Below, piece after piece: positions 24,547-32,471 of a stretch of 64,000 nt of DNA; positions within the stretch are counted from its first letter, which is position 1; each line of letters opens with the position of its first letter. Source of the stretch: Phytoactinopolyspora halotolerans. Its GTDB lineage: Bacteria; Actinomycetota; Actinomycetes; Jiangellales; Jiangellaceae. The position numbers and the translations under genes were made by a program. The notes below the pieces were generated by a model. The model was not told the DNA's origin and ran no database searches. It worked only from the letters and a program-made list of their open reading frames with translations. The stretch is from contig NZ_JAAGOA010000019.1 of assembly GCF_010550675.1 (NCBI RefSeq), positions 1-64,000 of the forward strand, read 5' to 3'.

Positions 24547-24745
24547 CGAGGAAGACGACCGGCGGCACGGAAGAGAATCCGCGCCGGTCAGGCCCATGGC
24601 ATATGGCGTGGGCAGGTGAATGTGACGGGATCCGTTGGCCAACGGGCTGTTCCGACCGAGGGTGAGTCATGGCCCCGGGGCCGCTCGCGCGCACCGCGGC
24701 ACTCCGCGGTGCATTGTCCCTACCAGTTGATGTCGGGGAGGCAAT

Positions 24746-25255
24746 GTGAATGCCTACCGGCTGGACCAGCGGGCACGCTGGCCAGCACACTATCCTGCGG
24801 ATTTGGTGCAGGTACTCAATACCGTCGACGAGCATCCGGAATGGAACCACACGGTGATCTCGCTGGCGCAGCACGGCGCCGTCAGTGTGCGCACGCTTGA
24901 GCTCCGGTTCCGGCAATACCTGGATACGACGCCGTCCCGGTTCGTGATCGAGGCTCGCCTCGATCGCATCCACGACCTGCTGGTGCAGGGGTCGCCGGAT
25001 ACGACCACCGTCGAGGAAGTGGCGACGGGGCTGTGGTATAGCAGCTTCGGCCATCTGATCCGGCACTACGTGCGACGGTTCGGCGAACAACCCATGGACA
25101 CGCTGAGCCGGATGGGCAGTGCGCGCGACGGCGGCGCCTCAGATGACCGAGCCGGTGCGGTGGTTGCCACTGCGGCCGGCGAGAGCGCGGACACGAGCGT
25201 CGACGAGAGTGCGGACACGAGTGTCGGCGACGGCGAGCACGACGCACGGAACTGA
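24746..25255 (+). CDS. HTH-only AraC-type protein (paralogue 4, no ligand domain)
   Basis: 169 residues from a GTG with GGGGAGG upstream. A 30-residue leader is followed directly by the AraC HTH pair: HTVISLAQHGAVSVRTLELRF, RQYLDTTPSRFVIEARLDRI and VEEVATGLWYSSFGHLIRHY with RRFGEQPMDTLSRM. The second HTH is unusual (GLWYSSFGHL where relatives have WGFxHxGHF). A low-complexity acidic tail follows (ESADTSVDESADTSVGDGEHD, an 8-residue repeat). As with the protein at 15761, the sensor domain is missing but the ribosome binding site is good. Confidence 0.75.
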   Translation: MNAYRLDQRARWPAHYPADLVQVLNTVDEHPEWNHTVISLAQHGAVSVRTLELRFRQYLDTTPSRFVIEARLDRIHDLLVQGSPDTTTVEEVATGLWYSSFGHLIRHYVRRFGEQPMDTLSRMGSARDGGASDDRAGAVVATAAGESADTSVDESADTSVGDGEHDARN

Positions 25256-25429
25256 CGCGGTTTCTGGGCATTTCTGGCATCGAGGGCTTTCGCGTTCAAA
25301 ATGTGAGACGCCGGGATATCGATCGAGAAATCAATGACCAGCGCTCCTGCTGGCCACGTCAGGCCGCACCCTAGCGGTGGGGCGCAGGCCGTTGTGTGCA
25401 GGCGATTTGCGCTCGGTCAGGATGTGGCC

Positions 25430-25672
25430 ATGTCCGCTAATGACACAACGAATGCCGAGAAGATTGTCGATGACGAGCGCACGCTTGGAGACGTCATCCG
25501 GAACAGGCGCCTCCGCCGCGGCCTGGAGCAGCGTGATGTGGCCCGCATGGCAGGCGTGACGCTGCAAGACGTTCAGGCGCTCGAGCAGAATGAGTCCGGG
25601 CCGGAGCCGCTGTTTCCCGTCCTTTCGGCGCTCGAGATTCCTTATCTGCGAGGGAGCCGTAAGCGTTCCTGA
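25430..25672 (+). CDS. Small XRE-family HTH protein
   Basis: 80 residues from ATG 25430 (AGGA 7 bp upstream). After a short acidic leader, residues 22-70 form a Cro/C1-type HTH: TLGDVIRNRRLRRGLEQRDV, ARMAGVTLQDVQALEQNES. There is no effector domain, so it is a minimal DNA-binding protein, such as an antitoxin-like or phage-like repressor; no toxin gene is adjacent. It follows the HTH-only AraC gene by 174 bp with nothing recognisable between. Longer in-frame starts back to 25334 are possible but lack a ribosome binding site. Confidence 0.75.
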   Translation: MSANDTTNAEKIVDDERTLGDVIRNRRLRRGLEQRDVARMAGVTLQDVQALEQNESGPEPLFPVLSALEIPYLRGSRKRS

Positions 25673-26545
25673 CGCCAATCGATCGCCCTGGATTCCGCGC
25701 GGCAGCGATCATGTCGTGCGGCGCCGACTGGCCGAGAAGCGGGAACTGCGGCGTCGTAGATGAGCGTGCTCGAAGGGGCGGGATAAATGTCGCGGCTCGG
25801 TCGCGATTGTGCATAGCGTCGATGTCAAGGACCTTCGGCCCTAGTGTTCCGGGTCGAGATGTACGAGTCTGTTGTCTCGTGCGCGCTCGGCGGCAGCGGT
25901 AGCGGACGTTGAGTCCGAGGTAGGGCCTACCGCCACCTCGTTACCTCGTCAGGCAGGTGCATGCTGCCTCGTGCTGGCGTTGCGTGCTGCACAGCCGGTT
26001 CGTCGCCCTAGGGTGGGAAGGGCGACGAACCGGCGTTTGTCATGCGCTCGTCGATCGGAGCGCGAGCCAGGCCGGCGCGGTCACGATGCCCCCGCGCCGC
26101 TGTTCCCCCCGGGGTGGGACGGCGACGATGCGGTCTGCGCGGCGGTGAGCCGCGCTCTGACATCGCGCCCGAGCCTGCGGTGCGTGAGATGCTCCGCCGG
26201 CGCGAGCAATTGTCACTCGCGTTGCGGAATCTCCTCGTTAGTGAAGAGATGCCGTTCCGTTATAACGTGCCATTAATGCAGCTCTGCGCACGATCGCGAG
26301 GTGAAGTTTCACGTATGCCCTTTTTTGACAATTCGACGTTATGTAGACTGATTTGTCACGGTGCTCACGGGGCGCGGTTGCGCATCAACGACTGCGCGTT
26401 TCGCCTATTTGATTGTTGGGTTCGCCGTCGTCCCTGATCATGTAGCGGTGGAGCGTTCAGAACCGCCGTGGGGTGCGGGACTCGGTTCGCTACAGGGGGC
26501 CTGTTCGACGAAGCCACCGAAGCCCGTTACAAGGGGATAGAGTCC
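25673..26545. other. 873-bp gap between the XRE gene and AraC paralogue 5
   Basis: No convincing gene. It holds a very strong terminator-like hairpin (25994-26034) more than 300 bp after the nearest stop, and an AT-rich tract 26210-26420 with TTGACA at 26325-26330, which may be the promoter of the AraC gene at 26546. One plus-strand frame gives a helix-like segment around 26180-26290 (VREMLRRREQLSLALRNLL) that could be decayed coding sequence. Confidence 0.5.
25994..26034 (+). terminator. Orphan rho-independent-type hairpin
   Basis: GCCGGTTCGTCGCCC (25994-26008) pairs perfectly with GGGCGACGAACCGGC (26020-26034) around an 11-nt loop; GTTTGT follows. No annotated gene ends nearby, so it may terminate an unrecognised RNA or be a leftover. 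Confidence 0.65.
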
Positions 26546-27646
26546 GTGAATGAAGAGCAGGCAAGGCTCTTGCCGCTTGCACGCCATGAGGTATGTGAAT
26601 CCGTAGGCCCCGAGGGCGTCCGTGAGGTCCTCCACACTGCTCTGGGATGGGACGTCGTGGGCGTCGATTCCCAGGAGCCCGTTCTCCGTCCCCGTGTCCA
26701 CCGCTACCTGATGCCAGACGTTCAGCTTGGATACGTCGAGCTGGGCGGCGACGTCTACCTGACGTACCGCATCCCGGATGATCGGCACGTCATCCACGCG
26801 CCGCTGTCCGGCGTCGCGGAGGTCACGCTCGGTCCGGAGCAGTACAGTCTGGCCCGGAATCGGGCCGTGGTATTCGGGCCGGCTGCTCGCCCGTCAATGC
26901 GGGTCAACGCGGGGTGCCGGATGCTGGTGCTGCAGATCAGACAGGCAGCACTGGAAGTGATGCTCAGCAAGCGCGTCAAGGACGGCATCGTCGCCACGCC
27001 GCTCCAGTTCGAGCGCCTGATGGACTTCCGCGGCCACGCGGGTAGCTGGTTCCGGGGGTGGCTGTTCATGGTCCAGGAGCTGGATACGCCCGGCTCGCTC
27101 CTGGAGGATCCCAGGCATGCGCGCCGATCGGAGCTTCTGATCATGGACACGCTGCTGGACGTGCAGCCGCACAACTACGCGCGTGCCCTGGACGAGAGAT
27201 TCGAGGCCACTGCCGGGCAAGCCTGGGCGGATCCGCGCTGGGCGACCTTCCCCCGCTACCTGCGGGAGGCCGTGGAGATCATCGAGCGTAATCCGGAGGA
27301 GGACCACAAGACCAAGACGCTGGCCGCCCGGGTATCCATCAGCCCGCGGATGCTGCAGATCGCGTTCAAGGACTATCTCGGCACCACGCCGGGCCGGTTC
27401 CATCGCGACGTCCGGCTGGAGCGGGTACGTGAGGCTTTGCTCGAGGCATCGGCCGGAAGCGTGACGGTCGACCGGATCGCGCGCTCGTTCGGGTTCAATC
27501 ACTACGGCTATTTCGGCGGCGTCTACCGCGAGAAGTATGGCGAATCACCGCGTATCGCGCTGCGCACAAGCCCGGAGCCGACGTCGATTCCACACCAGCG
27601 GAGCGGCACCGCCGACCGCGATGACGAACGCACGCGGAGGCGATGA
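26546..27646 (+). CDS. AraC-family regulator, full length (paralogue 5)
   Basis: 366 residues if translation starts at GTG 26546, which gives VNEEQARLLPLARHEV, parallel to the start of paralogue 3; a GTG at 26468 is less likely. The sensor domain contains LGYVELGGDVYLTYRIPDDR and the shared PLQFERLM and QPHNYARALD motifs. The DNA-binding pair is KTKTLAARVSISPRMLQIAF, KDYLGTTPGRFHRDVRLERV and VDRIARSFGFNHYGYFGGVY with KYGESPRIAL. The C-terminal 30 residues are charged and unstructured. Regulated gene unknown; the AT-rich promoter tract upstream suggests independent transcription. Confidence 0.85.
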   Translation: MNEEQARLLPLARHEVCESVGPEGVREVLHTALGWDVVGVDSQEPVLRPRVHRYLMPDVQLGYVELGGDVYLTYRIPDDRHVIHAPLSGVAEVTLGPEQYSLARNRAVVFGPAARPSMRVNAGCRMLVLQIRQAALEVMLSKRVKDGIVATPLQFERLMDFRGHAGSWFRGWLFMVQELDTPGSLLEDPRHARRSELLIMDTLLDVQPHNYARALDERFEATAGQAWADPRWATFPRYLREAVEIIERNPEEDHKTKTLAARVSISPRMLQIAFKDYLGTTPGRFHRDVRLERVREALLEASAGSVTVDRIARSFGFNHYGYFGGVYREKYGESPRIALRTSPEPTSIPHQRSGTADRDDERTRRR

Positions 27647-27722
27647 CCCAATCGTCTGCGGCGACCGTCGTCGGTGGGGACCGTCATGGGCACGACCGCC
27701 GACGGCACGACCGCCGACGGCG

Positions 27723-27959
27723 TCACTCGTTGACGTAGGTGTATTGCAGGGCGTCGGCCGCCGCTTCCTCCGGTTCGCAGTCCTCGTACAGCAGGGTGGT
27801 CGTGACGTCTGCGGAGCCGGATCGATGGTCCGTGGTGACGACGCGCCAATACGACCGGCCGTCCATGTCCTTCACCTCGTGCACAGTCACCTCTGCGAAC
27901 AGGGTGGCGTAATGCGCCTCGTGTGCGCCGGCCAGCCTGGACGGATCTACGCGCCTCAT
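27723..27959 (-). CDS. Small hypothetical protein downstream of the XRE-HEPN fusion gene
   Basis: 78 residues from ATG 27959: MRRVDPSRLAGAHEAHYATL then FAEVTVHEVKDMDGRSYWRV and VTTTLLYEDCEPEEAAADAL. The pattern (a beta hairpin with SYWRVVTTD and an acidic C-terminal helix) looks like a genuine small folded protein. No family recognised. It lies 154 bp downstream of the four-domain XRE gene on the same strand, so it could be co-transcribed. The frame stays open to 28268, but the upstream part is Ser/Arg-rich antisense-like sequence and was left out. Confidence 0.45.
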   Translation of the reverse strand: MRRVDPSRLAGAHEAHYATLFAEVTVHEVKDMDGRSYWRVVTTDHRSGSADVTTTLLYEDCEPEEAAADALQYTYVNE

Positions 27960-28113
27960 GTCCCTGAGTGTGGCTCCAATCGTGGCGTCACCGCCATAGC
28001 GGACATTACGGGCACGTGTGTTCTGCGTCTCATGTCGCGCTTCGCCTCCGACGACGTGGAGAAAGGGCCCGTTGGTGATGTTAGGTGCGGAAACCTCGTC
28101 GTGACGGGTGTGC

Positions 28114-29532
28114 TCAGGTGAAGAGGTTGAGCTCGATCGCCAGGTCCTGTGAGGTCTTGAGGAGCGATCGTGCGGCGGGTATCGCGCCGTGCACGTCCAG
28201 GTCGCCGATCCGGTTATCACGCCAGGTGGGGTCGTCGAGCTCCAGCAGACGTTCGCGCAACAGCTCAACCTGCCGGAATTGCGGCCCGAACTGGGCGACC
28301 ACCGCCTGCCCCAGCACGCTGGCCCGGCTTCCGGCCACTGGGCGGAGCCCTTGCGCCGCGAGCAGGCCGAGCGCGATGGACCGGACTGCCTGGCAGAGCA
28401 GCACGAACGCCGATCCTGGCGAGTGTCCGGCGACTTCTTCGGCGGAGGTCAGATGCGCGTCGGCGACCTCGAAGTATGGCCGGGCGTCGGCCGAGTCGCC
28501 GCTGAAAAGCTCGAGTTGGCCGTCGTCGAGGAATTTCCTGATCTTGTCGGCGCCGGTGGTCCAGGCGTCTGCCGCGGGCGGCAGTGCATTCAGGGCGGAG
28601 TGCGAGACGATCTGGACCACCGGCCGTCGGCGGCGCTGCGCTGGGACGCGCGCGGGCGCGGTCCTGTTGGGGGTGCGCCCGTTCGCGGCGTCACCGGCGC
28701 GCGGCGGTGGATGGACGACGTTGTAGGTGACGGGGCGGTGCAGCCGGGTTTGGGCGCGCCGTGCGGCGGCGGCGAGATCCTGGTCACTGACCTTCTCGTT
28801 TCGCTGCGGCGCGATGCGGACCTGGATCGAGTCCGGCTCGGGGCCGATCAGCCCGGCGAACCGCTCGGCCCAGGTGCCGACCAAAGCGATGCGGCCGATA
28901 CCCGGCACGCGGCCGAACTCCTCGCCGATGACCTGCGGCACGCCGTAGGTCACTCGGATCAGTTCGGTGAGCGGCGTCAGCATGGGCTCGTCGGTGGCGG
29001 CGCGGATCAGCCGGATGGCCCCGTCGTACCTGGTGTACAGGATGCCGGCCTCTTCAAGCAGCTTGCTCTCCTTGGAGACTGAGGCGAGCGAGCCGCCCGC
29101 CTGCTCAGCCAGCTCAGAGAGACTGAACGCGCGGTTCGGGTTGAGCAGTGTGGCGGCCAGGATGCCGGCCTGGACCCGGGACCGGAAGACGGGGAGTAGC
29201 GCGGGCGTGCCCTGCGAGCGGCGGGCCGTGTGCGAGCCGTTCGGTGCCGTGGCGGTGACCATGGCATGGCCGAGCCGGTTCTGCCGACGGGCGGCTTCGG
29301 CGCCGGCGTCCAGGCGCTCGGCGGGCACATCCAGGACCGCGGCCAGCCATTGCCGCCACTCGCTTCGTGGCACCTGGCTGCCGCGCTCCCAGCGCGCGAT
29401 CCGGTCGCGCCCCATGGTGCTTTTCCCGGATATCGCCGCGAGTTGATCGGCCAGCACGTACTGGCTCAATCCCAGGCGCTGGCGTGCCGAGCGGATGATC
29501 TGCCCAATGGGTTGATCGACGGTTGTAGTCAT
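28114..29532 (-). CDS. Four-domain regulator: XRE HTH, winged HTH, inactive NTase-like domain, HEPN-like domain
   Basis: 472 residues from ATG 29532. Domains: XRE HTH (about 8-75; IIRSARQRLGLSQYVLADQL, DRIARWERGSQVP); winged HTH (about 110-175; FSLSELAEQAGGSLASVSKE, then LLEEAGILYTRYDG); a MNT-type nucleotidyltransferase-like domain (about 180-285; GIGRIALVGTWAERFAG then PEPDSIQVRIA); and a helical HEPN-like C-terminus (about 335-470; ARPYFEVADAHLTSAEEVAG, SAFVLLCQAVRSIALGLLAA). Active MNT domains have GS..D-x-D; here the relevant positions read GT and S-I-Q, so catalysis is probably lost. The HEPN RNase motif R-x4-6-H is not visible. It therefore looks like an MNT-HEPN pair fused to DNA-binding domains and turned into a sensor/regulator. 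Confidence 0.7.
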   Translation of the reverse strand: MTTTVDQPIGQIIRSARQRLGLSQYVLADQLAAISGKSTMGRDRIARWERGSQVPRSEWRQWLAAVLDVPAERLDAGAEAARRQNRLGHAMVTATAPNGSHTARRSQGTPALLPVFRSRVQAGILAATLLNPNRAFSLSELAEQAGGSLASVSKESKLLEEAGILYTRYDGAIRLIRAATDEPMLTPLTELIRVTYGVPQVIGEEFGRVPGIGRIALVGTWAERFAGLIGPEPDSIQVRIAPQRNEKVSDQDLAAAARRAQTRLHRPVTYNVVHPPPRAGDAANGRTPNRTAPARVPAQRRRRPVVQIVSHSALNALPPAADAWTTGADKIRKFLDDGQLELFSGDSADARPYFEVADAHLTSAEEVAGHSPGSAFVLLCQAVRSIALGLLAAQGLRPVAGSRASVLGQAVVAQFGPQFRQVELLRERLLELDDPTWRDNRIGDLDVHGAIPAARSLLKTSQDLAIELNLFT

Positions 29533-29937
29533 CTCACATGCACCCCTTCGTTCCACCTTCCGAACCCCCGTAAACGTGTCCCGGGGCCGGTTCTCCGGGA
29601 TCGACATTACGGCCCGAAACGGACGCGAAGTGAGTGCGGTACGCGACGGCACTCGTTCATTTTGCGAAGACCGGCGAGATGGTGCGGCGTCTTAGTGACA
29701 TCGCTGTGAACAGCGCGTTCATGATGATTGTCGAGTCCGGCTGCGGTTTCCTGGCGGCGAAATGTGGCATCGCATTTGGGTACTTTGTGCGTCTTTTCGC
29801 GCGTGTCGAATAGCGTCAGGGCGGAGTGAGTGCGGCGCCGGGCCGGACCTCTCTCGCCATGCCGATGTCCTTGACGAGACAATCGGCGTACGGGTGGCGT
29901 AATCGGCCACCATGACAGGGTCGACTCGGGAGGATCG
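29533..29937. other. 405-bp divergent intergenic region
   Basis: Between the XRE-HEPN fusion (minus) and the ASRT-like gene (plus). It holds a GAGTGC-n11-GCACTC inverted repeat at 29632-29654, about 100 bp upstream of the fusion gene, a possible operator. The rest is moderately AT-rich and shows nothing recognisable. Confidence 0.4.
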
Positions 29938-30348
29938 TTGACAGACACCATCGCGACATCGCAGCCGGTCGAGGCGGAGCGTTCTCCGGCGGGTGAGGGA
30001 CACCGCGTCTGGCACGTGCCGGATTGCTTCCTGCCGAGCCGGTCGGTGGGCGAGCACCCCAGTCACGAGGCGTTGTGCGTGCTGAACGTCTCCGACGAGG
30101 ACGCGCGGCTGGAACTGCAGCTGTTCTTCGCCGACCGGGAGCCGGTGACGTCCGTGGTGACCGTGCCGGCGCGGCGGAACGTGCACATCCGCACCGACCA
30201 GCCGGAGATGGTCGGCGTCACCATCCCGCGCGACGTGCCGTACGGCTGCCGGATCCAGAGCTCGGTGCCGGTGACCGTGCAGTACAGCCGGTTGGACGCG
30301 CAAGACGGCTACGAACTCATGACCACCGCCGCGATGCCGATCGCCTGA
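29938..30348 (+). CDS. Sensory rhodopsin transducer (ASRT) family protein
   Basis: 136 residues from a TTG with GGGAGGA upstream. The sequence follows the Anabaena sensory rhodopsin transducer: GHRVWHVPDCFLPSRSVGEHP, SHEALCVLNVSDEDARLELQ, LFFADREPVTS, VPARRNVHIRTD and SVPVTVQYSRLDAQD. The family is a compact beta-sandwich, small-molecule-binding tetramer; in Anabaena it couples to a photoreceptor, but most bacterial homologues occur without rhodopsin. No rhodopsin gene is in this window. It lies 125 bp before miaA, probably a separate unit. Ligand unknown. Confidence 0.85.
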   Translation: MTDTIATSQPVEAERSPAGEGHRVWHVPDCFLPSRSVGEHPSHEALCVLNVSDEDARLELQLFFADREPVTSVVTVPARRNVHIRTDQPEMVGVTIPRDVPYGCRIQSSVPVTVQYSRLDAQDGYELMTTAAMPIA

Positions 30349-30473
30349 CGGCTCGTACGTCGGCGGCGGCCGCGGCGCACCTGTGGAACCGGCCGCCGGC
30401 GCGCGTCGTCGTCGTGCGCGGCGCCGTGTGAAACTGGACTGATGAGCATGGGTGGAGAGGGGAGACGGCGGAC

Positions 30474-31397
30474 GTGACGCAGACGCCGATCGTCGCCGTG
30501 GTGGGCCCCACGGCCGCCGGCAAGAGCGACCTGGCCATCGAGCTTGCCCTGCGGCTCGGGGGAGAGGTGGTCAACGCGGATTCCATGCAGATCTACCGTG
30601 GCATGGACATCGGCACCGCCAAGGTTCCGCCCGCTGAGCGGCGCGGCGTGATCCATCACCTGCTGGACGTGCTGGATGTGACGGAGACGGCGACCGTCGC
30701 GGAGTTTCAGCGGATGGCCAGGTCGGCGATCGACGACTGCCGCGGGCGTGGCGTCGTGCCGGTCGTCGTCGGCGGCAGTGCGCTGTATGTGCGGGCGATC
30801 CTGGACCGGTTCGAGTTTCCGGGCACCGACCCCGACATCCGGGCGCGGCTGGAGGCGGAGCTGGCCGAGGTCGGGGCGGCGCGTATGCACCAGCGCCTCA
30901 CCGAGAGGGATCCGGACGCCGCCGCGTCGATCTTGCCGAGCAATGGACGGCGCATCGTGCGGGCGCTGGAAGTGATCGAATTGACCGGCCGGGAGTTCTC
31001 CGCGACGCTGCCGCCCAGGGAGTACGCGTACGACGGCGTCGTGCAGGCGGGGCTGGACGTTCCGCGGCCGGTGCTGGACGACCGGATCGAGCGCCGGGTT
31101 TACGCGATGTGGGACGCGGGGCTGGTCGATGAGGTGCGCCGGTTGGAGGCCGCCGGGCTACGCGACGGCCGGACCGCCTGCCGGGCGCTGGGCTATGCGC
31201 AGGTACTGTCCTTCCTGGCCGGCGAATGCACCGAGGACGAGGCCCGGGAGGAGACCGTGCGAGCGACGCGGCGCTTCGCCCGGCGGCAGGACTCGTGGTT
31301 CCGCAAGGACGAGCGGATCGAGTGGATCCCGTTCGACGCGCCGGACCGGGCAGAACGCGCACTTCACCTCCCCATGATCATGAACACTTACCGTTGA
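30474..31397 (+). CDS. miaA: tRNA dimethylallyltransferase
   Basis: 307 residues. Transfers a dimethylallyl group from DMAPP to N6 of A37 in tRNAs reading UNN codons. Seen: P-loop [20 protein letters not shown], the substrate stretch [51 protein letters not shown], and the C-terminal tRNA-binding [16 protein letters not shown] followed by [16 protein letters not shown]. It opens a conserved core block with dapF and hflX. Start GTG 30474. The last codons and stop lie inside a 59-bp perfect hairpin repeat (31370-31428). Confidence 0.97.
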   Translation: MTQTPIVAVVGPTAAGKSDLAIELALRLGGEVVNADSMQIYRGMDIGTAKVPPAERRGVIHHLLDVLDVTETATVAEFQRMARSAIDDCRGRGVVPVVVGGSALYVRAILDRFEFPGTDPDIRARLEAELAEVGAARMHQRLTERDPDAAASILPSNGRRIVRALEVIELTGREFSATLPPREYAYDGVVQAGLDVPRPVLDDRIERRVYAMWDAGLVDEVRRLEAAGLRDGRTACRALGYAQVLSFLAGECTEDEAREETVRATRRFARRQDSWFRKDERIEWIPFDAPDRAERALHLPMIMNTYR

Positions 31398-31428
31398 TAT
31401 GGCACGGTTACTGTTCATGATCATGGGG
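31370..31428. repeat. Long hairpin overlapping the miaA stop codon
   Basis: CCCCATGATCATGAACA (31370-31386) pairs perfectly with TGTTCATGATCATGGGG (31412-31428). Inside, a symmetric 3/3 internal loop is followed by ACCGT/ACGGT and a 9-nt loop. The left arm encodes the last miaA residues (PMIMNTYR). It may serve as terminator or attenuator before dapF. Confidence 0.85.
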
Positions 31429-31457
31429 GTAGGAGAGTCGGAGCAACGATACGTCGT

Positions 31458-32471
31458 ATGGAGGCATTGGTGGACTTCGTCAAGGGGCACGGCACGGAGA
31501 ACGACTTCGTGGTGGTGCCGGACCCGGACGGAGAGCTGGACCGGGTTCTGGATCCGCCGACCGTTCGGCGGCTGACCGACCACTACTCGGGGCTGGCGGC
31601 CGACGGTCTGATCCGCGTCGTGCGCACGGCGCGCGTCGACGAGGTCGCCGAGCAGGCCTCCGAGGCCGAGTGGTTCATGGACTATCGCAACGCGGACGGC
31701 TCGTTCGCCGAGATGTGCGGTAACGGCGTGCGTGTGATGGCCCGTTACCTGTTCGACCACGGCATGGCCGACGACGACACGCTCACCGTGGCCACCCGCG
31801 GCGGTCCGCGGACCGTGCGTGCCGAAGCGGATGGCGAGTACACGGTGCACATGGGCCGTGCCACACCGATGGGTGGCGGGGAAGATGGGGCGGCAGCCGT
31901 GGCGGACGGCGACGCGCACGTTGCCCGCGTCACCGTCGACATCGGGGCCGGCCGTACCTGGCCGGCCGTGGCGGTGGCCGCGCCGAACCCACATGCGGTT
32001 GTCTTCGTGGAGGATGCCTTGGATGGCGCGCCCACCGACCCGGACGGGGTGAGCTCCGGGGCGAGCGCGAGCGCGGATGCGGCAGGGCGGCCGGGGCACA
32101 GCGGAGCCGATCAGCACGGCCGGATGGATCCGACGAGCGTCTTGGCCCGCCTCGGCATGTTGGCGGAGCCGCCTACCCTGAGTCCGGAAGAGATCTTCCC
32201 GGAAGGGGCCAACGTCGAGTTCGTGACGGTGGCGGGGGAGCGGCATATCGCGCTGCGAGTCTGGGAGCGCGGGGTCGGCGAGACCCGCTCGTGCGGCACC
32301 GGCGTGTGCGCCGCGGCGTGGGTGGCGATGGTGCGTGACGGCGCTGCGGCGTCGACGTCGTACGTGGTCGATGTGCCGGGCGGTCGGCTGCGCGTGACGC
32401 GGCGCGACGACGGCGAGCTGCTGCTGACGGGACCCGCCGTGCTCGGTGTCCGCGGTAGCGTCACGATCTGA
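31458..32471 (+). CDS. dapF: Diaminopimelate epimerase
   Basis: 337 residues. Interconverts LL- and meso-diaminopimelate for lysine and peptidoglycan synthesis with two cysteines: Cys in FAEMCGNGVRVMARYLF (about 87) and in TRSCGTGVCAAAW (about 279). Other motifs: KGHGTENDFVVVPD, NPHAVVFVEDA and NVEFV. It is about 60 residues longer than typical enzymes because of a low-complexity insertion near residues 190-225 (TDPDGVSSGASASADAAG). It supplies the meso-DAP used by murE later in the window. An alternative start is the GTG four codons on. Confidence 0.96.
   Translation: MEALVDFVKGHGTENDFVVVPDPDGELDRVLDPPTVRRLTDHYSGLAADGLIRVVRTARVDEVAEQASEAEWFMDYRNADGSFAEMCGNGVRVMARYLFDHGMADDDTLTVATRGGPRTVRAEADGEYTVHMGRATPMGGGEDGAAAVADGDAHVARVTVDIGAGRTWPAVAVAAPNPHAVVFVEDALDGAPTDPDGVSSGASASADAAGRPGHSGADQHGRMDPTSVLARLGMLAEPPTLSPEEIFPEGANVEFVTVAGERHIALRVWERGVGETRSCGTGVCAAAWVAMVRDGAAASTSYVVDVPGGRLRVTRRDDGELLLTGPAVLGVRGSVTI

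Noticed and set aside
25711-26437. Short plus-strand frames in the 25.7-26.4 kb gap
   Set aside because: Arg/Ala-rich, no good ribosome binding sites, interrupted by the strong terminator hairpin.
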